Shown here: positions 17,601-25,910 of the stretch, one piece after another | How positions within the stretch are numbered: the stretch's first letter is position 1 | Layout of the letters: each line of letters begins with the position of its first letter | Assembly (NCBI RefSeq): GCF_008905045.1 | Contig: NZ_VWMY01000038.1 | Span: forward strand, 1-64,000 | Direction: 5' to 3' | From: Streptomyces albicerus | Lineage (GTDB): Bacteria > Actinomycetota > Actinomycetes > Streptomycetales > Streptomycetaceae | DNA: 64,000 bases | Notes under the pieces: model-generated | Database searches by the model: none | What the model was told of the DNA's origin: nothing | The model's input: the letters and a program-made list of their open reading frames with translations, nothing else | Program-made: the position numbers and the translations under genes

Positions 17601-20600
17601 GGCGGCCGTTGCCGCGTCCGCCGACGAGCCGATCGCGATCGTCGGCATGAGCTGTCGGCTGCCCGGCGGCGTGGACACCCCCGAGGACCTGTGGCGCCTG
17701 GTCGCCGGCGGCGTCGACGCCATCACCGGCTTCCCCGAGGACCGCGGCTGGCAGGTCGAAGGCGACGCGGACTTCGTCCCCGCAGGCGGCTTCCTCGACG
17801 GCGCGGCCGACTTCGACGCGGGCTTCTTCCGGATCAGCCCGCGCGAGGCCCTCGCCATGGACCCGCAGCAGCGGCTCGCCCTGGAAGCCGTGTGGGAGGC
17901 GCTGGAGAACGCCGGCCAGGACCCGGCGCGGTTGCGCCGCAGCGCCACCGCCGTGTTCATGGGCGCCATGGCCCAGGACTATCTGCCGCGCCTTCAGGAC
18001 GTGACCGGCAACCTCGCGGGCCACGCCCTCACCGGCGGCTCCGGCAGCGTGGTGTCCGGCCGGATCGCCTACTCGCTCGGCCTGGAGGGGCCGGCCGTCA
18101 CCGTCGACACCGCCTGCTCGTCCTCCCTGGTCGCCCTGCACCTGGCCGCCCAGTCGCTGCGGTCGGGCGACTGCTCCCTCGCCCTCGCGGGCGGCGTCAC
18201 CGTGATGTCGACGCCGGGCATGTTCGTCGAGTTCGCCCGGCAGGGCGGGCTCGCCGCGGACGGCCGCTGCAAGGCGTTCTCCGACGACGCCGACGGCACC
18301 GGCTGGTCCGAGGGCGTCGGCGTGCTGGTCCTGGAGCGGCTGTCCGACGCGCGCCGGAACGGCCGCCGCGTGCTGGCCGTGCTGCGCGGCAGCGCGATCA
18401 ACCAGGACGGCGAGAGCAACGGGCTCACCGCCCCCAACGGCCCCTCCCAGGAACGGGTGATCCGCCAGGCCCTCGCCACGGCCGGGCTGTCCACGGCCGA
18501 CGTGGACGCGGTGGAGGCGCACGGCACCGGCACCAGCCTCGGCGACCCGATCGAGGCGCAGGCGCTGCTGGCCACGTACGGCGGCGGCGACCGCGAGGAG
18601 CCGCTGTGGCTGGGCTCGCTGAAGTCCAATGTGGGTCACACACAGGCCGCCGCGGGTGTCGCCGGCGTCATGAAGATGATCATGGCGATGCGGGCGGGCG
18701 TGCTGCCCAGGACCCTGCACGCCGAGCAGCCCTCCAGCCGGGTCGACTGGTCCTCCGGGGCCGTACGGCTGCTGGCCGAGGAGCGCGACTGGCCGACGGC
18801 CGACCGGCCCCGGCGCGCGGGCGTGTCCTCGTTCGGCATCAGCGGCACCAACGCCCACGTGATCATCGAGCAGGGCGACCCCGTCGACCCCGTCGACCCC
18901 GTCGACCCCGCCGAACCCGCCGCCGTGCCGCCACGGGGCGAGCTGGTGTGGCCCGTGTCGGCGCACAGCGCCAAGGCGCTGGCCGGGCAGGCCCGCAAGC
19001 TGGGCGCCGCCCTCGCCTCCGACCCCGCGCCCGACCCCGCCGACGTGGCCGTGTCCCTGACCACCCGGCGCGCCACCCTCGACCACCGTGCCGTGATCGT
19101 CGGCGCGGACCGCGAGGAACTGCTCGCCGGCCTCGACGCCCTCGCCGAGGGACAGCGCGGCGTGGTCACCGGCCACGCGTCGGCGCCGCCCGCCGTCGGC
19201 GTCCTGTTCTCCGGGCAGGGCAGCCAGCGCCTCGGCATGAGCCGCGAACTGATCGACGCGTTCCCGGTGTTCGCCGAGGCATGGCGCGAGGTGTGCGCCG
19301 CGCTCGACCCGCTGCTGGAGCACCGCATCGACGACGTCGTGTCGGCCGAGCCCGGCTCGGCGACGGCCAAGCTGCTCGACGAGACCGCGACGACCCAGCC
19401 CGCGCTGTTCGCGTTCGAGGTGGCCGCCTACCGGCTGCTCACGTCTCTCGGCGTCGAACCCGCGGTCCTCGTCGGGCACTCCATCGGCGAACTGGCCGCC
19501 GCGCACGTCGCCGGCGTGTTCTCGCTGGCCGACGCCGCCCGCCTGGTCACCGCACGCGGACGCCTGATGGGCGCGCTGCCGCGCGGCGGCGCCATGGTGG
19601 CCGTGCAGGCGAGCGAGGACGAGGTCCGCGCCGCCCTCACCGGACACGAGGAGGCCGCCTCCGTAGCCGCCGTCAACGGACCCGACTCCGTGGTGATCTC
19701 CGGTGTGGAGGACGTCGTCACCGAGGTCGCGGCGGCGCTGGCCGCCGACGGCCGCAAGACGACCCGGCTGCGCGTCTCGCACGCCTTCCACTCGCCGCTC
19801 ATGGACCCGATGCTCGACGAGTTCCGGGCCGTCGCCGAGTCCGTCGCCTACGAGCCCGCCCGCATCGCCGTCGTGTCCAACGTGACCGGCTCCGTCGCCG
19901 AACCCGGCGAGCTGGAGCGGCCCGAGTACTGGGTGCGGCACGTGCGGGACGCCGTGCGCTTCGCCGACGGCGTCGCCGCCGCCGTGAAGGCCGGCGCCGA
20001 GGCGCTGGTCGAGGCCGGCCCCGACGGCGTCCTGTCCGCCATGGCGGGGGAGACCCTCACCGAGGAGAACGTGACGGCGATTCCCCTGGCCCGCAAGGGC
20101 CGTTCCGAGAAGCGCGCGGCGGCCGAGGCCCTGGCCCGGCTGCACGTCCTCGGCGTCCCCGTCGACTGGTCCGCCTACCTGGACGCGGTCGGCGCCGCCG
20201 GCCGGCCCGTCGACCTGCCCTCCTACGCCTTCGACCACCAGCGCTACTGGGAGCGGCAGGAGACGCCGCGGGGCGATGTCGCGAGCGCCGGTCTCGATGC
20301 CGTCGGGCATCCGTTCCTGGCCGCCGCCACCGAACTCGCCGTGGGCGGCCAGGTGGCGTTCAGCGGACGGATCGACCCCGCCGCCGAGAGCTGGCTGTCC
20401 GATCACACCATCTTCGGCACCACGGTGTTCCCCGGCGCGGCCGTCGTGGAGATGGCGCTGCGGGCGATCGAGGACACAGGCTGCCGCGCCGTCGAGGAAC
20501 TCACCCTGCACGCGCCGCTGACCTTCGCCGACGGCGCCGTACAGGTGCAGGTCGTCGTCGGTGAGGCCGAGCAGTCGGGCAGGCGTCCCGTCGGCGTCTA

Positions 20601-22827
20601 CTCCCGCCCGGTCTCCGGCGGTTCGGTCCCCTGGACCCGGCACGCCGACGGGCACGTGGTCCCGAAGGCCCCCGTAGCCGACGGGCACGCGTTCCCGAAG
20701 GCCCCCGCCCGCGCCGCCGCCCTGGAGACCTGGCCCCCGCAGGACGCCGAACCGGTGGACCTGACCGGCTTCTACCCGGAGCTGGCCGAGCGGGGCTACG
20801 GCTACGGCACGGCCTTCCAGGGCCTGCGCGCGCTGTGGCGGCTCGGCGACGACGAGGTCTACGGCGAGGTCCGGCTGCCCGAGCAGGTGCCGCACGCCAA
20901 GAGCGGATTCGCCGTCCACCCGGCGCTCTTCGACGCGGCGCTGCACCCGGTCCTGTCGCTCATGGTGTCGGACGACCCGACGCAGGCCGTGCTGCCCTAC
21001 TCCTGGGCCGGCGTCGCCCAACACGCGCCAGTCGGCGGCCCGCTGCGGGTCCGCGCCGCCCGGGTCAGCGGCACCGAGGTGACGGTCACGGTCACCGACG
21101 CCGACGGCGCTCCCGTGCTGACCGTCGACTCCCTGGCCCTGATGCCCGCCTCGGCGGACCAGCTGGCCCGTCACTCCCTCGCCGACTCGCTGTTCGCCGT
21201 GCGCTGGGCGCCGACCGAGCAGGGCACGCGGCGGCCGGCGCCTCCGGCCGACATCGTGTACATCGACGCGGACACGAGCGGCGACGCCCCGGCGGCGGCC
21301 AGGGCCAACGCCCGCCAGGCACTCGACCTGGTGCAGCGGCGGCTGTCCGACCACTTCGACCGCCCGCTGGTCGTCGTGACCCGGAACGCCGTGGCCGCCC
21401 TGCCCGGCGAGACGCCCGACCCGGCGCTCGCACCCGTGTGGGGCCTGGTGCGCTCCGCGCAGACCGAGCACGGCGGCCAGTTCGTGCTCGTCGACACCGA
21501 CGGCAGCGAACCGTCGCTGCGCGCCCTGGAGTCCCTGGACCACACCGACGCGCCCCAGCTCGCCATCCGCGACGGCCGGACCTACGTGCCGCGCCTGATC
21601 CCGGTGCAGGCCTCGCCCACCGGGGGCCGGCCGGCCTGGGACCCCGACGGCACGGTGCTGCTCACCGGCGCCACCGGCGGCCTGGGCGCCCTGCTCGCCC
21701 GGCACCTCGTCGTCGAGCACGGCGTACGCAATCTGCTGCTGCTCAGCCGCTCGGGTGCCGCGGGACCGGCCGCCGAGCTGACCGAACTCGGCGCGAACGT
21801 CACCCACGCCGCCTGCGATGTCTCCGACAGGGACGCCCTGGCCCGGCAGCTCGCGGCGATCCCGCAGGACGCCCCGCTCACCGCGGTCGTGCACTTGGCC
21901 GGCGTACTCGACGACACCACCGTGGAGTTGATGACGCCGGAGCGGATCGACCGCGTGTTCGCGCCCAAGGCCGACGCCGCATGGCATCTGCACGAGCTCA
22001 CCAAGGACATGGAGCTGTCGGCCTTCGTGCTGTACTCCTCGGTCGTGGGCGTGATCGGCAACGCCGGCCAGGCCAACTACGCGGCGGCCAACGCCTTCCT
22101 CGACGCCCTGGCCGAACACCGCGCCGACGCGGGACTGCCCGCGCTCTCGCTGGCCTGGGGCCCGTGGGAGACCGGCATGGCGAGCACCCTCGGACAGGCC
22201 GACCTGGCACGCTTCCGCCGCCACGGCATGGCGCCCCTGACGGCAGAGCGGGGCACCGCCCTGTTCGACGCCGCGCTGGCCTCGGACGAGACGCTGCAAC
22301 TGCCCGTGCAGGTCGACCGGGGCGCCCTGTGGCAGCACGACACCGTGCCCGCGCTGCTGCGCACCCTGGTCCGGCCCGCGTCCGCGCCCGCCGAGCGGCC
22401 CGCCGCCGAGGAGAGCGGGCCGTCCCCCATGGCGCGCAGGCTGGCCGGCCTCCCGCCGGAGGAACAGCGCGAGGAACTGGTGGCCCTGCTGCTGGAGACC
22501 GCCGCCGTGGTACTGGGCTACCCGTCCGCCGACGACATCGACGCCGACATGACGTTCCAGGAGATCGGCTTCGACTCGCTCAGCGGCGTCGAGTTCCGCA
22601 ACCAGGTCAAGCAGGACACGGGAGTGCACGTCCCGGCAACGGTGATCTACAACTACCCGACGCCCGCCGCACTGGCGGTGCGGGTGCGGGAACTGCTGTT
22701 CCCCGAGCCGGACGCCGAGGACGAGACCGCCCGCCTCCTGGAAGACGGAGCCGACGAGGCCGACGGACTGGACGAGATCGACGACCTCGACATCGAGGCA
22801 CTCGTACAGCGGGCGACCTCCGAATGA
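14632..22827 (+). CDS. Type I PKS: KSQ loading module plus first extension module (KS-AT-DH-KR-ACP)
   Basis: A 2731-aa protein. The loading KS has DTAQSSS, with Gln179 in place of the active Cys; this KSQ type decarboxylates the AT-loaded unit. The loading AT (GHSQG, Ser624) has YASHS, which indicates methylmalonyl, so the starter should be propionyl. Loading ACP Ser940. Extension module: KS Cys1162; AT GHSIGE (Ser1617) with HAFHS, predicting malonyl-CoA; DH with HxxxGxxxxP (His1925) and HPALFDAAL (Asp2101), apparently intact; no ER; KR with TGATGGLG, catalytic Tyr2483 in QANYAAANA and an LDD motif (B-type); ACP Ser2649; acidic docking tail ending ALVQRATSE. Expected output is a trans-2-pentenoyl thioester. 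Start chosen at 14632 behind GGCTGGAG. There is no N-terminal docking coil, as expected for the first protein of an assembly line. Both ATs look canonical. Confidence 0.96.
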   Translation: MNVNERAQGLTGVGQNAVAVIGMSCRVPGAEDVRSLWELLRESGDATADAPADRWPPDIAELASHPRGGFVDGVADFDAGFFGISPREAAVMDPRQRMVLELSWAALEDAFLPPESLRSSATSVFLGATGDDYASLAHRAGADALSHHSIAGLSRGLIANRVSHQLGLHGPSLTVDTAQSSSLVAVHMACESLRSGAARLALAGGVHLNLAPESTIAFARSGALSPDCRSHTFDARANGFVRGEGAGIVVLKRLADAVADGDDVYCVLLGGAVNHDGPGALTVPSAEAQSALLRDACRAAGVAPAEVRYVELHGTGTRAGDPVEASALAEVYGDGRDAGQPLLVGSVKTNIGHLDAAAGVVGLIKTALSVRHGLLPASLNYETPNPDIPLDEWKLRVNAAAAPWPEGPRLAGVSSFGIGGTNCHLVVGAPEPRPEPRRPDAEPATGTPVPVFVSARSPQALRAQARRLHDWVRDDTGLHPLDVGHSTTTTRSALKNRGVVLAADRAELLDGLTALAEGTPAANVVTGTAAEDGRVVWVFSGQGAHWVGMAKGLWETNEVFAARMDECEHLLREFAGWTLRDVLGDETALKRMDVVQPALFAVMVSLAEVWRSAGLEPDAVIGHSQGEIAAATAAGILSLADGVRLIVARARVITEKLSGRGLMAVLDLPADQVDQSRVSIAAVNSPGTVVISGDPDDVRAAVADCEARGLRARIVPVDYASHSHHVESIRDEVLSGVAGAATTDTGVAFYSTVVAGRLDPAALDAEYWYRNLREPVRFADTVKALDGDGYGVFVEASPHPVLTVHIAATAGSAVVQPTLRRNQDETKRLLLSMAELHSRGVDLDWRGLFTGARRVPLPTYAFQRETYWIDGAAAQAPAARPAPAAASPAETAAAREPADAGLSEQDLWTLVRGEAAVLLGHSDTARIGADNTFKELGFDSVTAVQLRDRLNAATGLEMPASLAYDHPTPAAVVRHLRARLTGPGEDRSGTAAVAASADEPIAIVGMSCRLPGGVDTPEDLWRLVAGGVDAITGFPEDRGWQVEGDADFVPAGGFLDGAADFDAGFFRISPREALAMDPQQRLALEAVWEALENAGQDPARLRRSATAVFMGAMAQDYLPRLQDVTGNLAGHALTGGSGSVVSGRIAYSLGLEGPAVTVDTACSSSLVALHLAAQSLRSGDCSLALAGGVTVMSTPGMFVEFARQGGLAADGRCKAFSDDADGTGWSEGVGVLVLERLSDARRNGRRVLAVLRGSAINQDGESNGLTAPNGPSQERVIRQALATAGLSTADVDAVEAHGTGTSLGDPIEAQALLATYGGGDREEPLWLGSLKSNVGHTQAAAGVAGVMKMIMAMRAGVLPRTLHAEQPSSRVDWSSGAVRLLAEERDWPTADRPRRAGVSSFGISGTNAHVIIEQGDPVDPVDPVDPAEPAAVPPRGELVWPVSAHSAKALAGQARKLGAALASDPAPDPADVAVSLTTRRATLDHRAVIVGADREELLAGLDALAEGQRGVVTGHASAPPAVGVLFSGQGSQRLGMSRELIDAFPVFAEAWREVCAALDPLLEHRIDDVVSAEPGSATAKLLDETATTQPALFAFEVAAYRLLTSLGVEPAVLVGHSIGELAAAHVAGVFSLADAARLVTARGRLMGALPRGGAMVAVQASEDEVRAALTGHEEAASVAAVNGPDSVVISGVEDVVTEVAAALAADGRKTTRLRVSHAFHSPLMDPMLDEFRAVAESVAYEPARIAVVSNVTGSVAEPGELERPEYWVRHVRDAVRFADGVAAAVKAGAEALVEAGPDGVLSAMAGETLTEENVTAIPLARKGRSEKRAAAEALARLHVLGVPVDWSAYLDAVGAAGRPVDLPSYAFDHQRYWERQETPRGDVASAGLDAVGHPFLAAATELAVGGQVAFSGRIDPAAESWLSDHTIFGTTVFPGAAVVEMALRAIEDTGCRAVEELTLHAPLTFADGAVQVQVVVGEAEQSGRRPVGVYSRPVSGGSVPWTRHADGHVVPKAPVADGHAFPKAPARAAALETWPPQDAEPVDLTGFYPELAERGYGYGTAFQGLRALWRLGDDEVYGEVRLPEQVPHAKSGFAVHPALFDAALHPVLSLMVSDDPTQAVLPYSWAGVAQHAPVGGPLRVRAARVSGTEVTVTVTDADGAPVLTVDSLALMPASADQLARHSLADSLFAVRWAPTEQGTRRPAPPADIVYIDADTSGDAPAAARANARQALDLVQRRLSDHFDRPLVVVTRNAVAALPGETPDPALAPVWGLVRSAQTEHGGQFVLVDTDGSEPSLRALESLDHTDAPQLAIRDGRTYVPRLIPVQASPTGGRPAWDPDGTVLLTGATGGLGALLARHLVVEHGVRNLLLLSRSGAAGPAAELTELGANVTHAACDVSDRDALARQLAAIPQDAPLTAVVHLAGVLDDTTVELMTPERIDRVFAPKADAAWHLHELTKDMELSAFVLYSSVVGVIGNAGQANYAAANAFLDALAEHRADAGLPALSLAWGPWETGMASTLGQADLARFRRHGMAPLTAERGTALFDAALASDETLQLPVQVDRGALWQHDTVPALLRTLVRPASAPAERPAAEESGPSPMARRLAGLPPEEQREELVALLLETAAVVLGYPSADDIDADMTFQEIGFDSLSGVEFRNQVKQDTGVHVPATVIYNYPTPAALAVRVRELLFPEPDAEDETARLLEDGADEADGLDEIDDLDIEALVQRATSE
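20644..20709 (+). repeat. 33-bp in-frame tandem repeat inside the DH domain
   Basis: Two 33-base units encode ADGHVVPKAPV and ADGHAFPKAPA within the dehydratase domain of the loading PKS, between the two DH catalytic motifs. The duplication keeps the frame and probably lengthens a surface loop. Confidence 0.8.
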
Positions 22828-22895
22828 CGCGAATGACGACCGTGTGCCCCGGCGCGCCCGACCGTGTGCCCGACCCGGAAATGGTGGAGAGATGA
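22824..22895 (+). CDS. Possible bridging micro-ORF (23 aa) between PKS and acyl-CoA dehydrogenase
   Basis: An ATG at 22824 overlaps the PKS stop (ATGA). Its frame runs 23 codons and ends in a TGA at 22893-22895 that overlaps the ATG of the dehydrogenase (ATGA again). It therefore tiles the gap with four-base overlaps at both ends. The peptide begins MTRMTTVCPG. No homology was recognised. It is either a translational-coupling device or chance. Confidence 0.3.
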   Translation: MTRMTTVCPGAPDRVPDPEMVER

Positions 22896-24049
22896 AACCG
22901 GAAGACCTGAAGGCCGTTCGCTCGTTCGTGAAGGAACACCTCGGCGACCGTCACGCGGAGCTGGACACCTTCGACGACAAGCCCTCGGAGGTCTACGAGC
23001 GGTTCCGGGAGACCGGACTGGCCAACTGGTGGCTGCCCGAGGAACTCGGCGGCCGCGGCCTGAGCCTCGAGGACAGCGTCGAGATCGTCAACGAGATCGC
23101 GTACGGCGACGCCGGCGTGGCGTTCACGCTGTTCATCTCGGTGCTGGGCACCAGCATCGTGCAGCTGTACGGCTCCGACGAGCTCAAGTCCCGCTACCTC
23201 GCGCCCATGGCCGAGGGCGGCTCGTTCTGCGCGACGCTGGGCAGCGAACGGACCGCGGGCAGCGAACTAGCCAAGATCGAGACGGTGGTGGCGGCCGACG
23301 GGGACGAACTCGTCGTCACCGGTGAGAAGTTCTTCTCCACCAACACCGACTTCGCCGACTTCCTCGTCGTCGTCGCCCGCTCGGCCGAGGATCCCGAGGC
23401 GTACCACGCGGTGCTGATCCCGCGCGACACCCCCGGCGTCGAGATCGTGAAGCGCTGGGACGTCATCGGCCTGCGCGCCTCGTACACCTACCAGGTCAGC
23501 CTGAAGGGCTGCCGGGTCCCCGTCGCGAACCGTCTCGACGGCTCGGGGCTGCGGCTGCTGGAGATCGGCCTCAACGCGAGCCGCATCCTGATCGCCGCCA
23601 CCGCGATCGGCATCGCCCGCCGCATTCGCGACCACTGCATGACCTACGCCAAGAGCAAGCCGTTCCGCGACGGCGTGCTCGTGGAGAGCCCCGTGTTCGC
23701 GCAGCGGCTCGGGCAGATGGAGATGCAGATCGACGTGATGAAGAGCCACTGTCTGCGGGCCGCCCGCGACTACGACGCGATCATGGCGGAACCCAACGCC
23801 GCGCCCCTCTTCCACAGGCAGGGCACCCTCAAGTCGGCCCTGACCGCCAAGATGTTCTGCGGCCAGGCCGGCTGGGACGCGGCAAGCGTGGGCTCCGAGA
23901 TGTTCGGCGGGCTCGGCTACACCAACGAACTGCACATCGGCAAGCTGATGCGCGACATGCGGTACGTCTCCATCGTGGAAGGCGGCGACGACGTCCTGCG
24001 CGACCTGCTCTTCAGCCGCTACGTCATCCCCGTGCCCCGCCGCTCCTAG
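22892..24049 (+). CDS. Acyl-CoA dehydrogenase family flavoprotein
   Basis: A 385-aa acyl-CoA dehydrogenase-like protein with an N-terminal helical domain, a mid beta domain (CATLGSERTAGSE, TGEKFFSTN) and a C-terminal helical domain. The catalytic base is likely the Glu in SIVEGGDDVLRDLL. These enzymes oxidise acyl-CoA or acyl-ACP thioesters at alpha-beta with FAD. Its start (RBS GGAG) is 64 bp after the loading PKS, so it is probably co-transcribed. It could desaturate the polyketide chain or a precursor, or help build an unusual extender unit; the unusual AT motif in the terminal module makes the latter worth testing. It is the last clearly cluster-associated gene before unrelated minus-strand genes. 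Confidence 0.88.
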   Translation: MKPEDLKAVRSFVKEHLGDRHAELDTFDDKPSEVYERFRETGLANWWLPEELGGRGLSLEDSVEIVNEIAYGDAGVAFTLFISVLGTSIVQLYGSDELKSRYLAPMAEGGSFCATLGSERTAGSELAKIETVVAADGDELVVTGEKFFSTNTDFADFLVVVARSAEDPEAYHAVLIPRDTPGVEIVKRWDVIGLRASYTYQVSLKGCRVPVANRLDGSGLRLLEIGLNASRILIAATAIGIARRIRDHCMTYAKSKPFRDGVLVESPVFAQRLGQMEMQIDVMKSHCLRAARDYDAIMAEPNAAPLFHRQGTLKSALTAKMFCGQAGWDAASVGSEMFGGLGYTNELHIGKLMRDMRYVSIVEGGDDVLRDLLFSRYVIPVPRRS

Positions 24050-24163
24050 TGAGCCGGTCCGGAGATGCGCAACGCACCGCGTTCCAGAGAGCCCACCGGG
24101 GGCCACGTCGGTCGGTGCGCTCGCGCACGCCCTTGCGCCGCTCATCGTCCGGTTGCGGGATCG

Positions 24164-24619
24164 TCAACCGGTCCGGGTGCGGAGGCTCCGCGCCAGGGTG
24201 GGGATCATCACCGTCGCAGGGACGAGGTGTAGCCCGAGCAGGGCGGTGATGGTGGCGGTGTTCGCCCCGGAGAGGAGGGGCGGGACCAACGAGATCGCGG
24301 TCAGCGTCACTGCCGTCCACACGAATCGCTCGGCGGGGCGAGCGCTCCAACGAAGAAGAGCGACGGCAATGACGATGCCCACGACCGAGAAGAAGCCGGT
24401 CACCACGGCGAACCCGGACAACGGGATCGTCTCGCCACCATCGGGGACCTCGAAGGCGACGCCAACGGCCTGGGCAAGCGCCGCGGCGAGGGTGGTGGCC
24501 ACCGTCGCTGCGAGCGTGGCAATAAAACCGGTGCCGGCGAGCCCGCGGAGTCGGTGGGTGCGGCTGGTCCGGCCCGATGCCGGGCCTGCGACGACCCCGA
24601 TGTCATTCATGCTGTTCAC
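24164..24619 (-). CDS. DUF6069-like four-helix membrane protein
   Basis: A 151-aa integral membrane protein with four predicted transmembrane segments and the pattern IPLSGFAVVTGFFSVVG, which fits DUF6069-type proteins of actinobacteria; function unknown. Start chosen at a GTG (24619) behind a strong GGAGGAA. This GTG overlaps the stop of the upstream small gene (GTGA), so translation is probably coupled. It is the last gene of a three-gene unit headed by an ECF sigma factor and may be under its control. Confidence 0.75.
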   Translation of the reverse strand: MNSMNDIGVVAGPASGRTSRTHRLRGLAGTGFIATLAATVATTLAAALAQAVGVAFEVPDGGETIPLSGFAVVTGFFSVVGIVIAVALLRWSARPAERFVWTAVTLTAISLVPPLLSGANTATITALLGLHLVPATVMIPTLARSLRTRTG

Positions 24620-24906
24620 GTCGTTCCTCCATCATTCGGTAACTGGCGTACGGGGCGTTGACCGGCATGTGACGGTCCTGGCCGGGTGACGATGCGCACC
24701 CTCGCCGTACGACGGCCGGGGTTGCGCAGGGCGCGGACGCCGGTGCCGCGGAGCCAGAACCCGGCGTCGCGTCCGAGGACCGGCCCGGGCTCGCCGTCGC
24801 GCAGCTCCAGCTGCACCCGCCCGCGGGTGACGACGCCGAACGCGTCGTACCACTCGGCCGCGACCACCACGACACGCGCACCACCGCGCAGCACGAGCGT
24901 CCACAC
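24616..24906 (-). CDS. Small hypothetical protein (96 aa) in the sigma operon
   Basis: A GTG start at 24906, five bases after the sigma factor stop and behind GGAG, opens a 96-aa frame starting MWTLVLRGGARVVVV. The pattern AEWYDAFGVVTRGRVQLEL and the Arg-rich C-terminal half look protein-like, and codon use has strong GC3. It ends in a GTGA overlap with the DUF6069-like gene. No family was recognised. It is soluble and has no Cys. Confidence 0.55.
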   Translation of the reverse strand: MWTLVLRGGARVVVVAAEWYDAFGVVTRGRVQLELRDGEPGPVLGRDAGFWLRGTGVRALRNPGRRTARVRIVTRPGPSHAGQRPVRQLPNDGGTT

Positions 24907-24911
24907 CGGGA

Positions 24912-25910
24912 CTACTCCGTGCCGTCCGCCGGCAGGCGCTCCGGCAGCCCGAGCCGCGGGAACTGGTCGTCGTGGAACGTGACGATCTCGGTGATCGCCC
25001 CGCCGGTGACGCGCAGGACGTCGATCGTCAGCGGCAGGTACGCGCCCTCCCGCTCCTGCCAGAGGTAGAAGGCGACGGCGGGCTGCCGGTTCACGGCGGT
25101 GGGGACGCCGCGCAGGCCCTTCATGCCCTCGAAGCCGTCCTCGACCCAGTCGTTCACCACCGCGTCGCGGCCGACGTACAGGCCCGGCGTGGGCGGCATC
25201 GAGCAGCGGACGTCGTCCCGCAGCATCGCGGCGAGCGCCGGGATGTCCGTGGCCACGCTGGCGTCGGTGAAGCGGCGCACCAGCTCGCGCATCCCGGCGT
25301 CCTGTTCGCCGCCGGTCCAGTCCTGCCGCTCGGCGGGCAGGTGCTCCCGCATGCCGGCGCGGGCCCGCTGCAGCGCGCTGTTCACGGAGTTGACGGAGTC
25401 CCCGAGGAGCGACGCGACGTCCTTCGCCGGCCAGCCGAGCACGTCCCGCAGGATCAGCACGGCCCGCGGGCGCGGCGCGAGGTGCTGGACTGCGACCACG
25501 TAGGCCAGCTCGATCGTCTCCCGCGCGACGGCGACGGTCTCCGGCTCGTCCGCGTCGCCCGCGGGCAGCTCGTCGAGCAGCCGGTCCGGGTAGGGCTGCA
25601 GCCACAGCACCTCGCCGCCGGTCGCAGGCTCCGGGCGGCACTTGGCGAGCAGATCCAGGCAGGCGTTGGTGGCGATCCGATACAGCCAGGCCCGGAACGT
25701 CGACCGCCCCTCGAAGGTCTCCCGCCGCCGCCAGGCACGGAGGAACGTCTCCTGCACGGTGTCCTCGGCGTCCTCGAACGACCCGAGCATCCGGTAGCAG
25801 TGCACGTGCAGCTCCCGCCGGTGCCGCTCCGCCAGCCCCGAGAACGTCGATTCATCGACCTCGCCAAGACCGCTCACGCCCAGCTCCTCCAGCCGCGTGT
25901 CCGCATTCAT
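24912..25910 (-). CDS. ECF RNA polymerase sigma factor with C-terminal SnoaL-like domain
   Basis: A 332-aa sigma factor. Sigma region 2 covers about residues 20-90 (RHRRELHVHCYRMLGS, then DAEDTVQETFLRAWR for core binding and -10 recognition). Region 4 covers about 125-185 (PRPRAVLILRDVLGWPAKDV plus a helix-turn-helix with SVNSALQRAR). The C-terminal ~120 residues form a SnoaL/NTF2-like domain (RRFTDASVATDIPALAAMLRDD, then YVGRDAV). Such ECF-SnoaL sigmas usually lack a classic anti-sigma, and the SnoaL domain is thought to regulate activity. Start chosen at ATG 25910 behind AAGGATGACG; the frame is open further upstream but without typical sigma sequence. It heads a unit with a 96-aa protein and a DUF6069-like membrane protein. 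Confidence 0.9.
   Translation of the reverse strand: MNADTRLEELGVSGLGEVDESTFSGLAERHRRELHVHCYRMLGSFEDAEDTVQETFLRAWRRRETFEGRSTFRAWLYRIATNACLDLLAKCRPEPATGGEVLWLQPYPDRLLDELPAGDADEPETVAVARETIELAYVVAVQHLAPRPRAVLILRDVLGWPAKDVASLLGDSVNSVNSALQRARAGMREHLPAERQDWTGGEQDAGMRELVRRFTDASVATDIPALAAMLRDDVRCSMPPTPGLYVGRDAVVNDWVEDGFEGMKGLRGVPTAVNRQPAVAFYLWQEREGAYLPLTIDVLRVTGGAITEIVTFHDDQFPRLGLPERLPADGTE

Noticed and set aside
17512..22629. 1705-codon minus-strand open frame opposite the loading PKS
   Set aside because: Same shadow effect; the plus strand encodes clear PKS domains throughout.
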